NCBI GenBank assembly: GCA_913057795.1
Contig: CAJXOD010000002.1
Span: 32,195-96,194 of the forward strand
From: an uncultured Aquiluna sp.
GTDB lineage: Bacteria; Actinomycetota; Actinomycetes; Actinomycetales; Microbacteriaceae
Length of the DNA: 64,000 bases
Direction of reading: 5' to 3'
The notes below the pieces were generated by a model. The model saw only the letters and a program-made list of their open reading frames with translations. It was not told the origin of the DNA and searched no databases. A program made the position numbers and the translations under genes. How positions within the stretch are numbered: the first letter of the stretch is position 1; each line of letters begins with the position of its first letter. Shown piece after piece: positions 9,346-19,687 of the stretch.

Positions 9346-9718
9346 TTCGCCTCCTCAGCCAAATCAGGCCTAACACTGGCAAGACAAGTGGGATAAAGCC
9401 ATAGCCGATGCCAAAACCCGACCAAACCGACGGATGACCGAATAGTTCCGGCATCAAAACTGAGAGCAAGCCGACGATTATTACTCCTGCAAGTTCAAAG
9501 CGCACGGCCAAAAGAGCCAAGGCATGATACTTCTCAGGCTGGGCAAGTGAAAAAGTCGCGACTATGTAGACCAATGCGGCAACCGCTGATAATAAATATG
9601 CAACGGGCGCTTGGTCAAACTCTCGAATTAGCTGGTAACCAGCTCTAGCTGATGCTGAGAGGGCAAAGACGCCATAGATAGCGACTAAAACCCTGCCAGC
9701 TCCCAATGATTTTTTCAT
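9329..9718 (-). CDS. small four-helix membrane protein, unrecognised
   Basis: A 129-residue protein with four predicted membrane helices (about 9-27, 39-58, 67-88, 100-121) and a positively charged tail WLRRRNAGTK. The helix 1 region reads YGVFALSASARAGYQL. GGTGGAG five bases before the ATG supports the start. It overlaps ribF by 17 bases and follows another small membrane protein by 19 bases. I do not recognise a family with confidence; similar small membrane proteins occur in Microbacteriaceae near ribF/truB. Confidence 0.7.
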   Translation of the reverse strand: MKKSLGAGRVLVAIYGVFALSASARAGYQLIREFDQAPVAYLLSAVAALVYIVATFSLAQPEKYHALALLAVRFELAGVIIVGLLSVLMPELFGHPSVWSGFGIGYGFIPLVLPVLGLIWLRRRNAGTK

Positions 9719-9737
9719 GAATTCTCCACCCCTAATC

Positions 9738-10115
9738 TTAGACAGCGAAAGGGTTGACCCCGGTCCAGATTTGCTGCATTCTGACCAACATCACCGCAAT
9801 CGTAAGAACTGCTGCACCTAAAACCACAGTTGACCAACGGTTTCTTTCTACTAAAGCCCATACCGCTCCGGCAATCGGAACCATGAGAGCAACTATCAAG
9901 TATCCGAAAAACTCCCAAGTATCTATGACCGCGGTCTGACCGAGAAAAACCAAAACAATCGAGAGAATAAGCTGGACCAAAAGGCCGGCCTCAACTCCGA
10001 TCGCAAGCCCAAGGGAAAAACCGCTGGGCTCTCTGCCGATTAGTCCCAAAAAAATCAAAACCAAGCCAGCGGCGACCGCGTACCAGACCAAAATCAAGAA
10101 AAAAGCGTCTATCAC
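9738..10115 (-). CDS. small four-helix membrane protein, unrecognised
   Basis: A 125-residue hydrophobic protein with four predicted membrane helices (about 5-24, 33-58, 68-90, 96-112). It has no conserved charged motif that I can see. The start is GTG overlapping the truB stop as GTGA, indicating translational coupling. With the next gene it forms a pair of small membrane proteins inserted between truB and ribF. Function unknown. Confidence 0.7.
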   Translation of the reverse strand: MIDAFFLILVWYAVAAGLVLIFLGLIGREPSGFSLGLAIGVEAGLLVQLILSIVLVFLGQTAVIDTWEFFGYLIVALMVPIAGAVWALVERNRWSTVVLGAAVLTIAVMLVRMQQIWTGVNPFAV

Positions 10116-10975
10116 TGTTCCTCCTGAAAAACCGAGATTGACTTGTATTGCGACCCTGTCTTTGTCGCAAGGGCAATCAGATGACGTTCTCGCGTCAGTG
10201 CGATTTCAGGCTCGGCTGATTCCAACTCAATTTTCTTACCGTGTCTCAGGTCCTGTTCCTGGTCTTTAGAAATCTCGTAACTGGGGAACAACTTGGATGC
10301 GGCATCGGCCAGGCTGATCCAGCGCGGCTCTTCGGTGATTGCCGTTGCATCGGCGATCACAAAAGAAGCAACAGCAGTTCGACGAAGCCCTATCAAGTGA
10401 CCGCCAACGTTGAGCGCTTGGCCCATGTCCCTGGCTAATGCCCTGACATAGGTCCCTGTACTGCAACTAACGCTGATGTCAAAATCCACCAAACCCTCGT
10501 GGTGACCTAGCTCGCTGGTTCGAGCAAAGTCACGAATTACTATCGATTTGGGTTTTAGGTCAACCTCTTTACCCTGTCGAACCAAGTCGTAAGCTCTGAC
10601 GCCATCAATTTTTTTAGCGCTCACACTCGACGGTATTTGATCAAGAGGCCCGGTCAAAGCGAAAATAGCGGAATCAATTTGCTCGGCGGTGATGTCTGAA
10701 GCATCTTTGGTCTCAAGGATCTCCGACTGAGAATCATCGCTGAGAGTGGATTGACCCAGTCGTATAGTCGCGATGTAGGACTTATCTTGACCAAGCAAAA
10801 ACTGGAGCAATTTAGTGCCTTGGTTTGCTCCGAGCACTAAGAGACCGGTGGCCAAGGGATCCAAAGTTCCGCCATGCCCGACTTTTTTTGTGCCCAGAAC
10901 GCCCCGCATTTTTGCGACAACATCAAAAGAAGTCCAGTCCTGAGGCTTGTCAATCAGAACTAGGCCATGCTGCAT
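10112..10975 (-). CDS. truB: tRNA pseudouridine(55) synthase TruB
   Basis: Makes pseudouridine 55 in the T-loop of tRNAs. The 287-residue protein shows the N-terminal LIDKPQDWTSFDVV and the catalytic GHGGTLDPLATGLLVL, in which Asp39 is the nucleophile, plus the later STGTYVRALARDMG block. Its ATG overlaps the rbfA stop by one base (TAATG) and its stop overlaps the following membrane gene. Conserved neighbour of infB-rbfA. Confidence 0.96.
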   Translation of the reverse strand: MQHGLVLIDKPQDWTSFDVVAKMRGVLGTKKVGHGGTLDPLATGLLVLGANQGTKLLQFLLGQDKSYIATIRLGQSTLSDDSQSEILETKDASDITAEQIDSAIFALTGPLDQIPSSVSAKKIDGVRAYDLVRQGKEVDLKPKSIVIRDFARTSELGHHEGLVDFDISVSCSTGTYVRALARDMGQALNVGGHLIGLRRTAVASFVIADATAITEEPRWISLADAASKLFPSYEISKDQEQDLRHGKKIELESAEPEIALTRERHLIALATKTGSQYKSISVFQEEQ

Positions 10976-11403
10976 TAGTCTTCCTGTGGCTTTTGAATGT
11001 AAGGGTCGACGTCACCTGCGTGCTTGGCGCCCTTGGCCAGCTTCTCTAGTTCACCATCACGTCTCTTGGCCTCAGCCAGAAGGTCGTTCAAGTCCCCAGC
11101 ATTTTCTGGGACATCGTCAAGAATAAGTTCGAGAGTTGGGGTCATTCTGATTCCCAACTGTTTGCCGATCTCTCCCCTAAGCCGCCCAGTATTTTTCTGC
11201 AGGATGGCAACGGTCAAAGCCTTATCGACGTCGGAACCAAAAACAGTATAGAAAAGCCTGGCCTGCATCAGGTCGGGAGTAACGCGAGCATCAGTGAAGG
11301 TCACGAAACCCAAATCAGGGTCCTTGACAATCTTCGCTAGCGCGGATGCTGCCAAGACTTTAATCCGCTCCGCAAGGCGCAGCGCTCTAGAGTGATCTGC
11401 CAT
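10975..11403 (-). CDS. rbfA: ribosome-binding factor A
   Basis: A 142-residue KH-type protein that binds the 16S rRNA helix 1 region during late 30S maturation. The conserved blocks RLAERIKVLAASALAKIVKD, VTFTDARVTPDLMQARLFYTVFG and RMTPTLELILDD are clear. The C-terminal tail is charged (RRDGELEKLAKG). Both ends overlap neighbours by one base (TAATG junctions with infB and truB), so translation of all three genes is likely coupled. Confidence 0.95.
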   Translation of the reverse strand: MADHSRALRLAERIKVLAASALAKIVKDPDLGFVTFTDARVTPDLMQARLFYTVFGSDVDKALTVAILQKNTGRLRGEIGKQLGIRMTPTLELILDDVPENAGDLNDLLAEAKRRDGELEKLAKGAKHAGDVDPYIQKPQED

Positions 11404-14018
11404 TAGCCCCTCGGCTTCTCTACCATCTCGTAAGTCTCGATGACATCGTCGATCTTTACATCATTGAAGCTACCAAGTCCGATTCCGCACTCGAAATCAG
11501 CCTTGACCTCAGTGGCGTCGTCCTTGAATCGCTTCAGTGACTCAACCTTGAGGTTCTCGCCGATCACTTCGCCGTTTCTCAGGACTCTCGCCATAGCGTT
11601 TCGACGCATTAGGCCGCTTCTCACGTATGAACCAGCGATGAGACCGAACTTGGAGGACTTGAAGACCTCTCGAACTTCGGCTGTTCCCAGCTGCGCTTCT
11701 TCGTATTCCGGCTTGAGCATTCCCTTGAGTGAATTCTCGATGTCCTCAAGAACGTTGTAGATGACGGTGTAATGACGAATGTCGACACCTTCACGATCTG
11801 CACGCTCCTTCGCCTTGTTATCTGGGCGAACGTTGAATCCGATAATTACCGCCGAGTCGACGGTGGCTAGGTTTACGTCGGATTCAGTGATTGCTCCAAC
11901 ACCGCGGTGGATGATTCGCAACTGCACTGAGTCGCCCACATCGATCTTGAGCAAGCTGTCCTCCAGGGCCTCAACAGCTCCTGAAACGTCACCCTTGATG
12001 ATCAAGTTCAGTGATTCGACCTTGCCATCTTCGAGAGCCTTGGTGAAGTCCTCGAGTGAAAGCTTCTTCCTGGTCCTTGCTAGCAGGGCGTTTCGGTCAG
12101 CAGCTTCACGCTTTTCGGCGATCTGCCTGGCCTGACGCTCATCCTCGGCAACCACAAAAGTATCTCCGGCGCGCGGGACAGACTGCAGACCGAGTACTTG
12201 AACTGGCCTCGATGGAGTCGCGAACTTAACCGGATCTCCGTTTTCATCAAACATCGCCCGGACTCGACCGTAAGCCGCTCCGGCAACAATTGCGTTACCA
12301 ATTTCTAGGGTTCCTGACTGAATCAAGACCGTCGCAACGGAACCGCGTCCCTTGTCTAGGTTCGCCTCAATGGCAACTCCACGCGCTGCCTTGTCGGGGT
12401 TGGCTCGAAGGTCTAGAGCTGCATCGGCGGTCAAAAGCACTGCGTCGAGAAGCTTGTCGATTCCATCGCCCTTGAGCGCAGAAACGTCTACGAACATCAC
12501 GTCTCCACCGAATTCCTCAGCAACTAGACCAAATTCAGTTAGCTGCTGACGAATCTTTGCCGGGTTTGCGCCTTCTTTATCAACCTTGTTCACGGCCACC
12601 ACAATTGGAACCCTTGCAGCCTGGGCATGGTTCAAGGCTTCAATGGTCTGAGGCATTACACCGTCGTCCGCAGCAATAACCAAAATGGCAATGTCTGTGA
12701 CTTCGGTTCCTCTGACTCGCATCGCAGTGAAAGCCTCGTGACCCGGGGTGTCAATGAATGTGATCGCTCGATCTTTACCTTCGTGCGTTGTGTAAACCTG
12801 GTAAGCACCGATGTGCTGGGTAATTCCACCAGCCTCACCGTCGACAACATTCGCATTACGAATCGAGTCAAGCAACCGAGTTTTTCCGTGATCAACGTGT
12901 CCCATGACGGTCACGACCGGAGGTCTTGGAGAAAGTGCCTCGTCGTCTTCCTCGTCGATGCCAGTCGAAATATCGAGACCGAAGCCCTCGAATAGCTCTC
13001 GCTCTTCGTCTTCAGGTGAGACAACCTCGACCTTGTAGCCAAGCTCTTCACCGAGAATCTGGAAGGTGTCTTCGTCTAGAGACGCTGTCGCAGTCGCCAT
13101 CTGTCCCAAGTGGAACAAAATAGTGATCAGCTGGGCAGAGTTAGTACCAATCTTGTCTGCGAAGTCCTGGATCGAAGATCCGCGACGAACTCGCAACACA
13201 GTGCTTCCATCGCCACGAGGCACCATTGCGCCGCCAAGGCTAGGAACATCCCTTTGTTCAAATTCTTCACGCTTTGTTCTCTTTGACTTACGGGATTTTC
13301 CTCGGGACCCGCCTCTACCAAATGCTCCTGCGGTGCCCGCTCCGCGCCCACCACGGCCGGCTGGGCCTGGTCTACCAGCTGGAGGTCCAAACCCTGGCTT
13401 CTGGCCCGGCGTTCCAAACGCTGGCGCTCCGCCTGGACGCGGTGCTCCGCCTCCCGGGCGAGGTGCTCCCCCGGCAGGTCTTGGTGCTCCCGGTCGTGGT
13501 GCTCCTGGTCGCGGTGCTCCCCCGGCGGGTCTTGGTGCTCCCGGTCGTGGTCGACCCATGCCCTGATTTGCAGCAAACGGGTTGTTGCCAGGTCGAACCA
13601 TCGGGCGAGGTATTCCCATGCCCTGGTTCGAAGAAAATGGATTGTTGCCTGGGCGAGGTGTGCCAAGCATTGTTGCGGCGGCGGACTTCTCCTCCGCGAC
13701 TGGCTCTCCAGCTTCCGGAGCGGAAGCTGGCGTTGGCTCGACTACCGCGGGAGCAACAGGCTCAGTGAAATCCGAGGGTTTTGGGCTTTCGACAACCGCC
13801 GGTGCTTCGGGGGCAGGCTTAGCCTTTGGCTTTGCCGGCTCCTTCTTGACCGGGGCTTCCTTCTTTGGGAAAGCACCCTTTAGCTTTTCGGCTACCGGTG
13901 GAGTGATTGTTGAAGAGCCACCTTTGACGTATTCGCCAAGCTCTTCTAATTTGGCCAAAGCTGTCTTGGTATCAATCCCAAGTTCTTTTGCAATATCGTA
14001 TACGCGTGGAAGCGCCAC
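11403..14018 (-). CDS. infB: translation initiation factor IF-2
   Basis: GTPase that positions initiator tRNA on the 30S subunit. I choose GTG 14018 ([14 protein letters not shown], 871 residues) because AGGAG lies seven bases upstream; the longer frame to 14048 lacks such a site and IF2 N-domains begin at this point. Order: IF2-N helical domain (about 1-50), acidic/proline linker, Pro-Gly-Ala-Arg low-complexity region (about 120-230), basic stretch, second IF2-N, then the G domain with GHVDHGKT (about 373), DTPGHEAF and NKVDKE, and the C-terminal beta barrels. Confidence 0.96.
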   Translation of the reverse strand: MALPRVYDIAKELGIDTKTALAKLEELGEYVKGGSSTITPPVAEKLKGAFPKKEAPVKKEPAKPKAKPAPEAPAVVESPKPSDFTEPVAPAVVEPTPASAPEAGEPVAEEKSAAATMLGTPRPGNNPFSSNQGMGIPRPMVRPGNNPFAANQGMGRPRPGAPRPAGGAPRPGAPRPGAPRPAGGAPRPGGGAPRPGGAPAFGTPGQKPGFGPPAGRPGPAGRGGRGAGTAGAFGRGGSRGKSRKSKRTKREEFEQRDVPSLGGAMVPRGDGSTVLRVRRGSSIQDFADKIGTNSAQLITILFHLGQMATATASLDEDTFQILGEELGYKVEVVSPEDEERELFEGFGLDISTGIDEEDDEALSPRPPVVTVMGHVDHGKTRLLDSIRNANVVDGEAGGITQHIGAYQVYTTHEGKDRAITFIDTPGHEAFTAMRVRGTEVTDIAILVIAADDGVMPQTIEALNHAQAARVPIVVAVNKVDKEGANPAKIRQQLTEFGLVAEEFGGDVMFVDVSALKGDGIDKLLDAVLLTADAALDLRANPDKAARGVAIEANLDKGRGSVATVLIQSGTLEIGNAIVAGAAYGRVRAMFDENGDPVKFATPSRPVQVLGLQSVPRAGDTFVVAEDERQARQIAEKREAADRNALLARTRKKLSLEDFTKALEDGKVESLNLIIKGDVSGAVEALEDSLLKIDVGDSVQLRIIHRGVGAITESDVNLATVDSAVIIGFNVRPDNKAKERADREGVDIRHYTVIYNVLEDIENSLKGMLKPEYEEAQLGTAEVREVFKSSKFGLIAGSYVRSGLMRRNAMARVLRNGEVIGENLKVESLKRFKDDATEVKADFECGIGLGSFNDVKIDDVIETYEMVEKPRG
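13344..13661. repeat. low-complexity Pro-Gly-Arg coding repeats within infB
   Basis: Degenerate short repeats inside the infB frame. They begin with two copies of RPGNNPF-xx-NQGMG and continue with many APRPG / GAPRPGG units. The DNA is locally GC-rich, which makes long antisense frames that are not genes. This insertion is typical of actinobacterial IF2 and varies in length between strains. Confidence 0.85.
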
Positions 14019-14091
14019 TTTTTTTCTCCTGTTCGGGGCCGACCCCAAACAGGGAAGGCCTTAGTTCTGAGGGGGTCTCATTTCGAGAAAC

Positions 14092-14349
14092 TCATTGTGT
14101 GTCAGCCATGTTTTGTGCCTGATTTCTAAGCCATGTCTCAAGCGACTCAGAATTAGAGTCGCCCAAGGCGCGAACTAGACCTTTTCGATCAAGCGCTAGC
14201 CTCAAACATTTTTCATGAACCCAAGCCCCTCTTCCATGTAGCTTTCGCTGCTGGTCGAGAAGAAAACTTTGATTCACTGAAACAATTTTTAGCAAGTGCT
14301 TCATCGAATCTCGTTGGCGGCAGCCAACACAGGTCCGAATAGGCTCCAT
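14092..14349 (-). CDS. YlxR family RNA-binding protein (DUF448)
   Basis: An 85-residue YlxR protein beginning PIRTCVGCRQRDSMKHLLKIV, the family signature (RTCVGCR), with later HGRGAWVHEKCL. YlxR proteins (RnpM in Bacillus) bind RNA, including RNase P RNA, and are almost always encoded between nusA and infB as here. AAGGGG seven bases before the ATG supports the start. The nusA stop is 24 bases upstream. Confidence 0.92.
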   Translation of the reverse strand: MEPIRTCVGCRQRDSMKHLLKIVSVNQSFLLDQQRKLHGRGAWVHEKCLRLALDRKGLVRALGDSNSESLETWLRNQAQNMADTQ

Positions 14350-14373
14350 TCTAGGGCCCCTTACCTAATGACG

Positions 14374-15351
14374 CTATCCCTCAAGGATGCTATCTGGCTG
14401 GATGTCGATTTTGGCACCGGTCAATTTCGCCGCCAGGCGGGCGTTCTGACCCTCTTTTCCGATTGCCAGTGAGAGCTGAAAATCAGGAACTAACACTCTA
14501 ACTGCCTTGGTCGCAGCGTCTAAAACAAAGCTGTCCGACACTCTGGCTGGTGACAAGGCGTGAGCTACGAAGGTTGCCAAGTCCTCTGAGAAATCAACAA
14601 CGTCGATTTTTTCCTCATTCAATTCCGCGCTAACAGCACGGACTCGCTGGCCAAGTTCGCCAATGCAGGCTCCCTTGGCATTGATTCCGGGTTCTTTCGC
14701 GAAAACCGCAATCTTGGTCCTGTGGCCTGCCTCGCGAGCAACAGAAGCAATTTCCACTTGTCCGGAAGCGACCTCTGGAACCTCCATTGCGAAAAGTTTT
14801 CTAACCAAACCAGGGTGGGTCCTGGAAACCGTGATTTGAGGCCCTCTTGTTCCCATTTGAACGCTGGTTACATAAACTCTGATGCGACTTCCGTGCAAAT
14901 ACTGTTCGGTTGGGACCTGCTCTTCGGGAGGCATAAGAGCCTCAATTGAGCCTAAGTTCACGTAAACCATGTGTGATCGAGAACCCTGTTGAATCTGCCC
15001 AGCGACTATGTCGCCCTCTTTGCCCTTGAACTCTCCCAGCAGTCCCTCGTCTGAAATGTCTCGCATCCGCTGCGCAATAACCTGTTTCGCGGCGTAAGCA
15101 GCAACTCGACCAAAACCTTCGGGGGTCACTTCCTCTTCGCCAATGGGCTCTAGGTCCTCATCGAGAGTGGACTGGAAGATTCGAACGTGACCGGTTTTGC
15201 GATCAAGCTCGGCTCGGGCTCCCTTTACTGGTTCCGGAAACCCCTTGGCGAAAGCGGCCAAAATGGCGGCTTCAATAATCAGAACTAGTTCGTCAAATGG
15301 GATTTCCCGCTCGCGCTCCAGTAGACGAAGAACTTGTAAATCGATATCCAT
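14374..15351 (-). CDS. nusA: transcription termination/antitermination protein NusA
   Basis: RNA polymerase-associated factor controlling pausing, termination and antitermination. The 325-residue protein has the N-terminal polymerase-binding domain, an S1 domain (GDIVAGQIQQGSRSHMVYV, about 113-180) and two KH domains (GACIGELGQRVRAVSAEL; LAIGKEGQNARLAAKLTG). It ends right after KH2, without the acidic repeats of proteobacterial NusA, as usual in Actinobacteria. GAGG lies six bases before the ATG. proS, not rimP, is the gene directly upstream. Confidence 0.96.
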   Translation of the reverse strand: MDIDLQVLRLLEREREIPFDELVLIIEAAILAAFAKGFPEPVKGARAELDRKTGHVRIFQSTLDEDLEPIGEEEVTPEGFGRVAAYAAKQVIAQRMRDISDEGLLGEFKGKEGDIVAGQIQQGSRSHMVYVNLGSIEALMPPEEQVPTEQYLHGSRIRVYVTSVQMGTRGPQITVSRTHPGLVRKLFAMEVPEVASGQVEIASVAREAGHRTKIAVFAKEPGINAKGACIGELGQRVRAVSAELNEEKIDVVDFSEDLATFVAHALSPARVSDSFVLDAATKAVRVLVPDFQLSLAIGKEGQNARLAAKLTGAKIDIQPDSILEG

Positions 15352-15371
15352 GACTCGCCTCTTTTTAGTTT

Positions 15372-17141
15372 CTAGCGCTTAGCCATTAGCTCAGCGAGAA
15401 CTGAGTCTATCTTTACTTGGGAGCGTTCGCCTGTCGCTCTGTTCCAAAGCTCAACTTCACCATCTGCCACACCTCGGCCACAGATGATTATCCATGGGTT
15501 GCCAATCAGCTCCGCATCGGCAAACTTCACTCCCGGGCTGACTTTTAGTCGGTCATCAAACATGACCTTGAGCCCAAGAGCCTCAGCGGCTAGGGTCAGA
15601 GACTCGGCGGTCGCGAAGGCAGCCTCATCTTTACCTGCCGCAATCACGTGAAGGTTCGCTGGAGCCACTGAATCCGGCCACATCAAACCAGCATCGTCGT
15701 GGAACGACTCGGCTATTACCGCCACCAACCTGGTCACGCCAATGCCGTAGGAGCCCATGGTTACTGTCACGAGCTTGCCGTTGGAATCAAGAACCTTGAG
15801 GCCAAGTGCTTCAGCATATTTGCGACCAAGCTGAAAAATGTGACCGATTTCGATGCCGCGAGCCATCTCCAACGGCCCTGAACCATCCGGGGCCGGGTCC
15901 CCAGCGCGAATCTCTGCAATGTCCGCAATTCCATCCGAGGAAAAGTCTCGACCAAAAGTCAGGTACCAAGTGTGCATCTGATCTTTATTGGCCCCACTGA
16001 TCCAAGCACTTCCCTCAGCGACCCTCGGGTCTAGAAGGTACTCAATTCTCGAATCGGTTTCTAGCCCCAAAAATTGCTTCGAATCTCTTCGGGGTCCGAT
16101 GTAGCCCTTAACAAGTTCTGGGTGACTCTTGAAGTCCGCTTCGTTGGCTTGCTCTACGTCACACCCAAACCACGCTTCGGCCCGCTTTTGATCTACGTCT
16201 CGATCGCCGGGAATTCCAACCGTAACCAGCCTGCGCTTGCCGTCTCCAGTTATTAGCGCTAGCACGACGTTTTTCAAGGTGTCGGATGCTTGCCAGGTGC
16301 CGTCCGTCTTGGGGTGGTTCTCATTCGAAAAACTGACCAAGCTAGCAATTGTTGGAGTGTTGGGCGATGAGTGATCCACCGCAGCCTGATCATCCGGAGT
16401 GAGGGCCGGAGACTGCATAAACCTAACCGCCTCGACATTGGCGGCGAAGCCAGAGGCGGATCGAACAAAGGAGTCTTCGCCAATTTCCGAGGGGTTCAGG
16501 AACTCTTCCGATTTTGACCCACCCATCGCGCCGGCATCCGCGCTAACGACTACATACTCCAGACCTAGGCGAGTGAAAATACGCTCGTAAGCTGCGCGTT
16601 GGGCTTGATATGAAACCTCGAGGCCTTCGTCAGTAACGTCGAAGCTGTAGGCGTCTTTCATTACGAACTCGCGACCACGTAAAAGACCGGCTCTTGGCCT
16701 GGCCTCGTCGCGGTATTTATTTTGAATTTGGTAGATGCTCAGTGGCAGGTCTTTATAGGAATTATAAAGATCTTTAACTAACAGAGTAAAAACCTCTTCG
16801 TGAGTTGGAGCCAGCAAATACTCCGCGCCTTTTCTGTCCTTCAGCCGGAAAATATTGTCTCCGTAATCGTTCCAGCGACCGGTTATCTCGTAGGGCTCTT
16901 TTGGAAGCAGGGCCGGAAAGAAGACCTCTTGGGCGCCAGCAGCAGCCATTTCTTCGCGAACGATTTGCTCAATCTTGTTTTTGACCATCAGGCCAAGAGG
17001 CAGCCAGCTAAAAACTCCCGGTGCCGCGCGCCTTATGTAACCCGCGCGTACAAGTAACCTGTGGCTTTCAACCTCAGCGTCAGCAGGGTCTTCTCGAAGG
17101 GTCCTTAGAAATAATGAGCTCAGGCGATATGGCATGAGCAC
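15372..17141 (-). CDS. proS: prolyl-tRNA synthetase
   Basis: Class II aminoacyl-tRNA synthetase charging tRNA-Pro. The 589-residue protein is the bacterial type, with motif 2 region ([20 protein letters not shown]), an insertion (editing-type, about residues 230-390) between motifs 2 and 3, and a C-terminal anticodon-binding domain. TNP-style start blocks [15 protein letters not shown] and [10 protein letters not shown] are clear. The start is GTG 17141 or ATG two codons later (MPYRLSS); GGGGAG within the end of ispG is the likely binding site. It lies eight bases downstream of ispG. Confidence 0.96.
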   Translation of the reverse strand: MLMPYRLSSLFLRTLREDPADAEVESHRLLVRAGYIRRAAPGVFSWLPLGLMVKNKIEQIVREEMAAAGAQEVFFPALLPKEPYEITGRWNDYGDNIFRLKDRKGAEYLLAPTHEEVFTLLVKDLYNSYKDLPLSIYQIQNKYRDEARPRAGLLRGREFVMKDAYSFDVTDEGLEVSYQAQRAAYERIFTRLGLEYVVVSADAGAMGGSKSEEFLNPSEIGEDSFVRSASGFAANVEAVRFMQSPALTPDDQAAVDHSSPNTPTIASLVSFSNENHPKTDGTWQASDTLKNVVLALITGDGKRRLVTVGIPGDRDVDQKRAEAWFGCDVEQANEADFKSHPELVKGYIGPRRDSKQFLGLETDSRIEYLLDPRVAEGSAWISGANKDQMHTWYLTFGRDFSSDGIADIAEIRAGDPAPDGSGPLEMARGIEIGHIFQLGRKYAEALGLKVLDSNGKLVTVTMGSYGIGVTRLVAVIAESFHDDAGLMWPDSVAPANLHVIAAGKDEAAFATAESLTLAAEALGLKVMFDDRLKVSPGVKFADAELIGNPWIIICGRGVADGEVELWNRATGERSQVKIDSVLAELMAKR

Positions 17142-17149
17142 AATGTTAT

Positions 17150-18304
17150 CTACTCCCCGACGGTAACCTGAGCGGTTCCGATAAGTGCGCTATCCATTTC
17201 GGCTGCGATTCGGTTTGCCTCTTCAATCAAAGTGGCAACAATTTCATTTTCCGGAACCGTTTTGATGATCTCACCCTTTACAAAAATTTGACCCTTGCCA
17301 TTTCCTGAGGCAACTCCCAAATCCGCTTCTCGGGCTTCGCCCGGTCCGTTTACAACGCAACCCATAACTGCAACCCTGATTGGGACAGTCAAGTGAGAAA
17401 GCCCCTCGGTGACATCGTTCGCGAGCGTATAAACATCTACTTGAGCGCGTCCACAACTTGGACAGGAGACAATCTCTAGTTTTCTAGGACGGAGGTTCAG
17501 GCTCTCCAAGATCTGCGAGCCCACCTTGATTTCCTCAACCGGAGGAGCGGAGAGCGAGACTCGAATCGTGTCACCGATTCCCTGCGCCAACAAAGCACCA
17601 AAGGCCACTGAGGACTTAATGGTGCCCTGGAATGCCGGTCCGGCCTCGGTAACTCCTAAGTGAAATGGCCAGTCCCCACGCTCAGCAAGAAGCTGATAGG
17701 CCTTCACCATAACCACTGGGTCATTGTGCTTCACAGAAATCTTGAAATCGTGAAAGTCATGCTCTTCGAAAAGACTCGCCTCCCAAACCGCGGACTCCAC
17801 AAGGGCTTCGGCGGTCGGCTTGCCATATTTCTGCAGCAGCCTTGGGTCTAGAGACCCGGCATTTACACCAATCCGAATCGATATTCCAGCGTCCTTGGCA
17901 GCTTTTGAGATTGCGCCCACCTGGTCATCGAATTTTCTAATGTTTCCGGGGTTTACTCGCACTGCGCCGCACCCAGCTTCGATCGCCTGGAAGACATAGC
18001 GCGGCTGGAAGTGGATATCAGCGATAACCGGAAGCTGAGATCGCTTGGCAATGACCCTCAAAGCTTTTGCATCGTCGCTTGTGGGGACAGCCACCCGAAC
18101 AATGTCACAACCCGTGGCGGTCAATTCAGCAATTTGCTGAAGTGTTCCGTTGATGTCTGTGGTTTGGGTGGTGGTCATAGACTGCACCGAAATTGGAGAA
18201 TCCGAACCTACAGGAACCTTTCCAACCATTATTTGGCGAGTTTTCCGCCTAGGGGCGATTGTCAGTGGGGGTCCTACGGGAAGACCAAGATTTACAGCCG
18301 GCAA
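17150..18304 (-). CDS. ispG: 4-hydroxy-3-methylbut-2-enyl diphosphate synthase
   Basis: Iron-sulfur enzyme of the MEP isoprenoid pathway (MEcPP to HMBPP). The 384-residue protein has the TIM-barrel part ([24 protein letters not shown]) and the C-terminal cluster domain with Cys281, Cys284 and Cys316, and the conserved Glu of CVVNGPGE. dxr of the same pathway lies two genes upstream on the same strand, separated by the M50 protease; this trio is a conserved actinobacterial arrangement. Confidence 0.97.
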   Translation of the reverse strand: MPAVNLGLPVGPPLTIAPRRKTRQIMVGKVPVGSDSPISVQSMTTTQTTDINGTLQQIAELTATGCDIVRVAVPTSDDAKALRVIAKRSQLPVIADIHFQPRYVFQAIEAGCGAVRVNPGNIRKFDDQVGAISKAAKDAGISIRIGVNAGSLDPRLLQKYGKPTAEALVESAVWEASLFEEHDFHDFKISVKHNDPVVMVKAYQLLAERGDWPFHLGVTEAGPAFQGTIKSSVAFGALLAQGIGDTIRVSLSAPPVEEIKVGSQILESLNLRPRKLEIVSCPSCGRAQVDVYTLANDVTEGLSHLTVPIRVAVMGCVVNGPGEAREADLGVASGNGKGQIFVKGEIIKTVPENEIVATLIEEANRIAAEMDSALIGTAQVTVGE

Positions 18305-18357
18305 TTATTACCTCTCGTTTGCTCCAAGCTTCAACAGCAAAGGAGGAAAGTTACTTC

Positions 18358-19659
18358 CTAACCCAATGTTATTGGGTTTACAAGGTCCGCTAATATTAGT
18401 ATGAGGCCCGTTGCAATGAGCAGCATCCACACCGCATAGGCAATAGGTAGTGCTTTAGCGGTGTCGATTGGACCCGGGTCACTCTTTCCAAAAAGCACCC
18501 ACGACCTTCTCTTTGCGCTTTCGTAGAGCGCCCCGAGAACATGTCCACCATCTAGCGGCAGCAACGGAATCATGTTGAAAACGAAAAGTGCAAGATTCAA
18601 AGAGCCTATCAACAGCAACAGCGAGGCGAGCTTGGCCTCCACACCGATATCGGCGGCAGTGAGCTCTCCCGCTAACTGGCCCACACCCAAAATGGAGACC
18701 GCACCATTTGGATCTCGATCCGTGCCGCCAAAAGTACTTGCCGCAACCTTATAAACCTGTTGCGGCAAATCGGCCACGAATGCCAGCATCCCACCGGTTG
18801 CAGTTAGAGAAAAGCTAACCGATTCGCCGATGCTCAATGGCGTCATCTCAGACCCCAACTGAATACCCAAAATTGGCCTGAGCTCAGTGACTTTGTTGCC
18901 GGCCGCGTCTAGCGCTGCCGCACCCGAGTCCAGAAAAACTTGAGTCTCGATAAATGACGGCGTAATCGCAAGGGTGATATTCGCCCCGTCACGAACAACC
19001 CCCAGCATTGACTGACTCGTCTGATTCTTGTTGAGCCCTGCAATCACTTCGGTCCAGCTCAGAACTGGTTTGCCATTGACTTGATTGACGATGTCGCCAG
19101 GCAAGAGTCCAGCGGCAATAGCGGGCGAGACCGGAGATCCACTCGGGCAATTACCCGCCGTATCAGCCTCAATGCATTCATAGACCTTGTTGACGCTCAT
19201 CGTGGATTGCATTGTTCCAACACCACTCAGCGCTAGCAGAATAAGTAGCATCCCCAAAATAAGATTCATCAGCGGGCCGCCGAGCATGATAGTCAGCTTC
19301 TTGGGGGCGGACAGCTTGTAGAACTGGCGATTTTCATCGCTGGGCTCGATGCCCTGTCTTACTTGCTGCCTAGCATCCCTAATCCAACTCGCGAATGGAC
19401 CCCGATACGGCTTGGACTCGGGAGGATACATTCCAGTCATGAGGATATAACCGCCGAGCGGTATTGCCTTGACGCCATACTCGGTGTCGCCCCTAGTCCA
19501 AGACTTAACGGTTGGGCCAAAGCCGATCATGTATTGATTTACCCGAACGCCAAAAATTTTCGCCGGTATCAGGTGACCTATTTCGTGCAGGCCTATAGAC
19601 AGAGCAATTCCAATTAGGACAATTGCAATTCCGGCCGCGTACAAGAGGATGTCGATCAC
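18358..19659 (-). CDS. M50 site-2 protease, RseP type
   Basis: Intramembrane zinc protease of 433 residues. The HExxH motif is HEIGH (His25, Glu26, His29) in the first membrane helix, and the third ligand lies in the C-terminal LPLDGGHVLGAL helix. A PDZ domain occupies the middle (about 170-260), with AGLLPGDIVNQVNGKPV. In Actinobacteria such proteases (Rip1-like) cut membrane anti-sigma factors. An ECF sigma factor with a membrane partner is encoded at 32.6-34.5 kb; any link is speculation. It sits between dxr and ispG. Confidence 0.94.
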   Translation of the reverse strand: MIDILLYAAGIAIVLIGIALSIGLHEIGHLIPAKIFGVRVNQYMIGFGPTVKSWTRGDTEYGVKAIPLGGYILMTGMYPPESKPYRGPFASWIRDARQQVRQGIEPSDENRQFYKLSAPKKLTIMLGGPLMNLILGMLLILLALSGVGTMQSTMSVNKVYECIEADTAGNCPSGSPVSPAIAAGLLPGDIVNQVNGKPVLSWTEVIAGLNKNQTSQSMLGVVRDGANITLAITPSFIETQVFLDSGAAALDAAGNKVTELRPILGIQLGSEMTPLSIGESVSFSLTATGGMLAFVADLPQQVYKVAASTFGGTDRDPNGAVSILGVGQLAGELTAADIGVEAKLASLLLLIGSLNLALFVFNMIPLLPLDGGHVLGALYESAKRRSWVLFGKSDPGPIDTAKALPIAYAVWMLLIATGLILILADLVNPITLG

Positions 19660-19687
19660 GAAACAAGGGTACCTAACACTTGGGGCT

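Noticed and set aside
13344..13661. Repetitive DNA considered as a CRISPR-like or satellite array
   Set aside because: Units are short, degenerate and in frame with IF2, coding for Pro-Gly-Arg repeats; no spacers of constant length and no cas genes.
13066..13768. Several long open frames opposite and beside infB (up to about 180 residues)
   Set aside because: They arise from the GC-rich Pro-Gly-Arg repeat of IF2; compositions are skewed (Pro/Arg or His/Gln runs) and no ribosome binding sites or neighbours support them.
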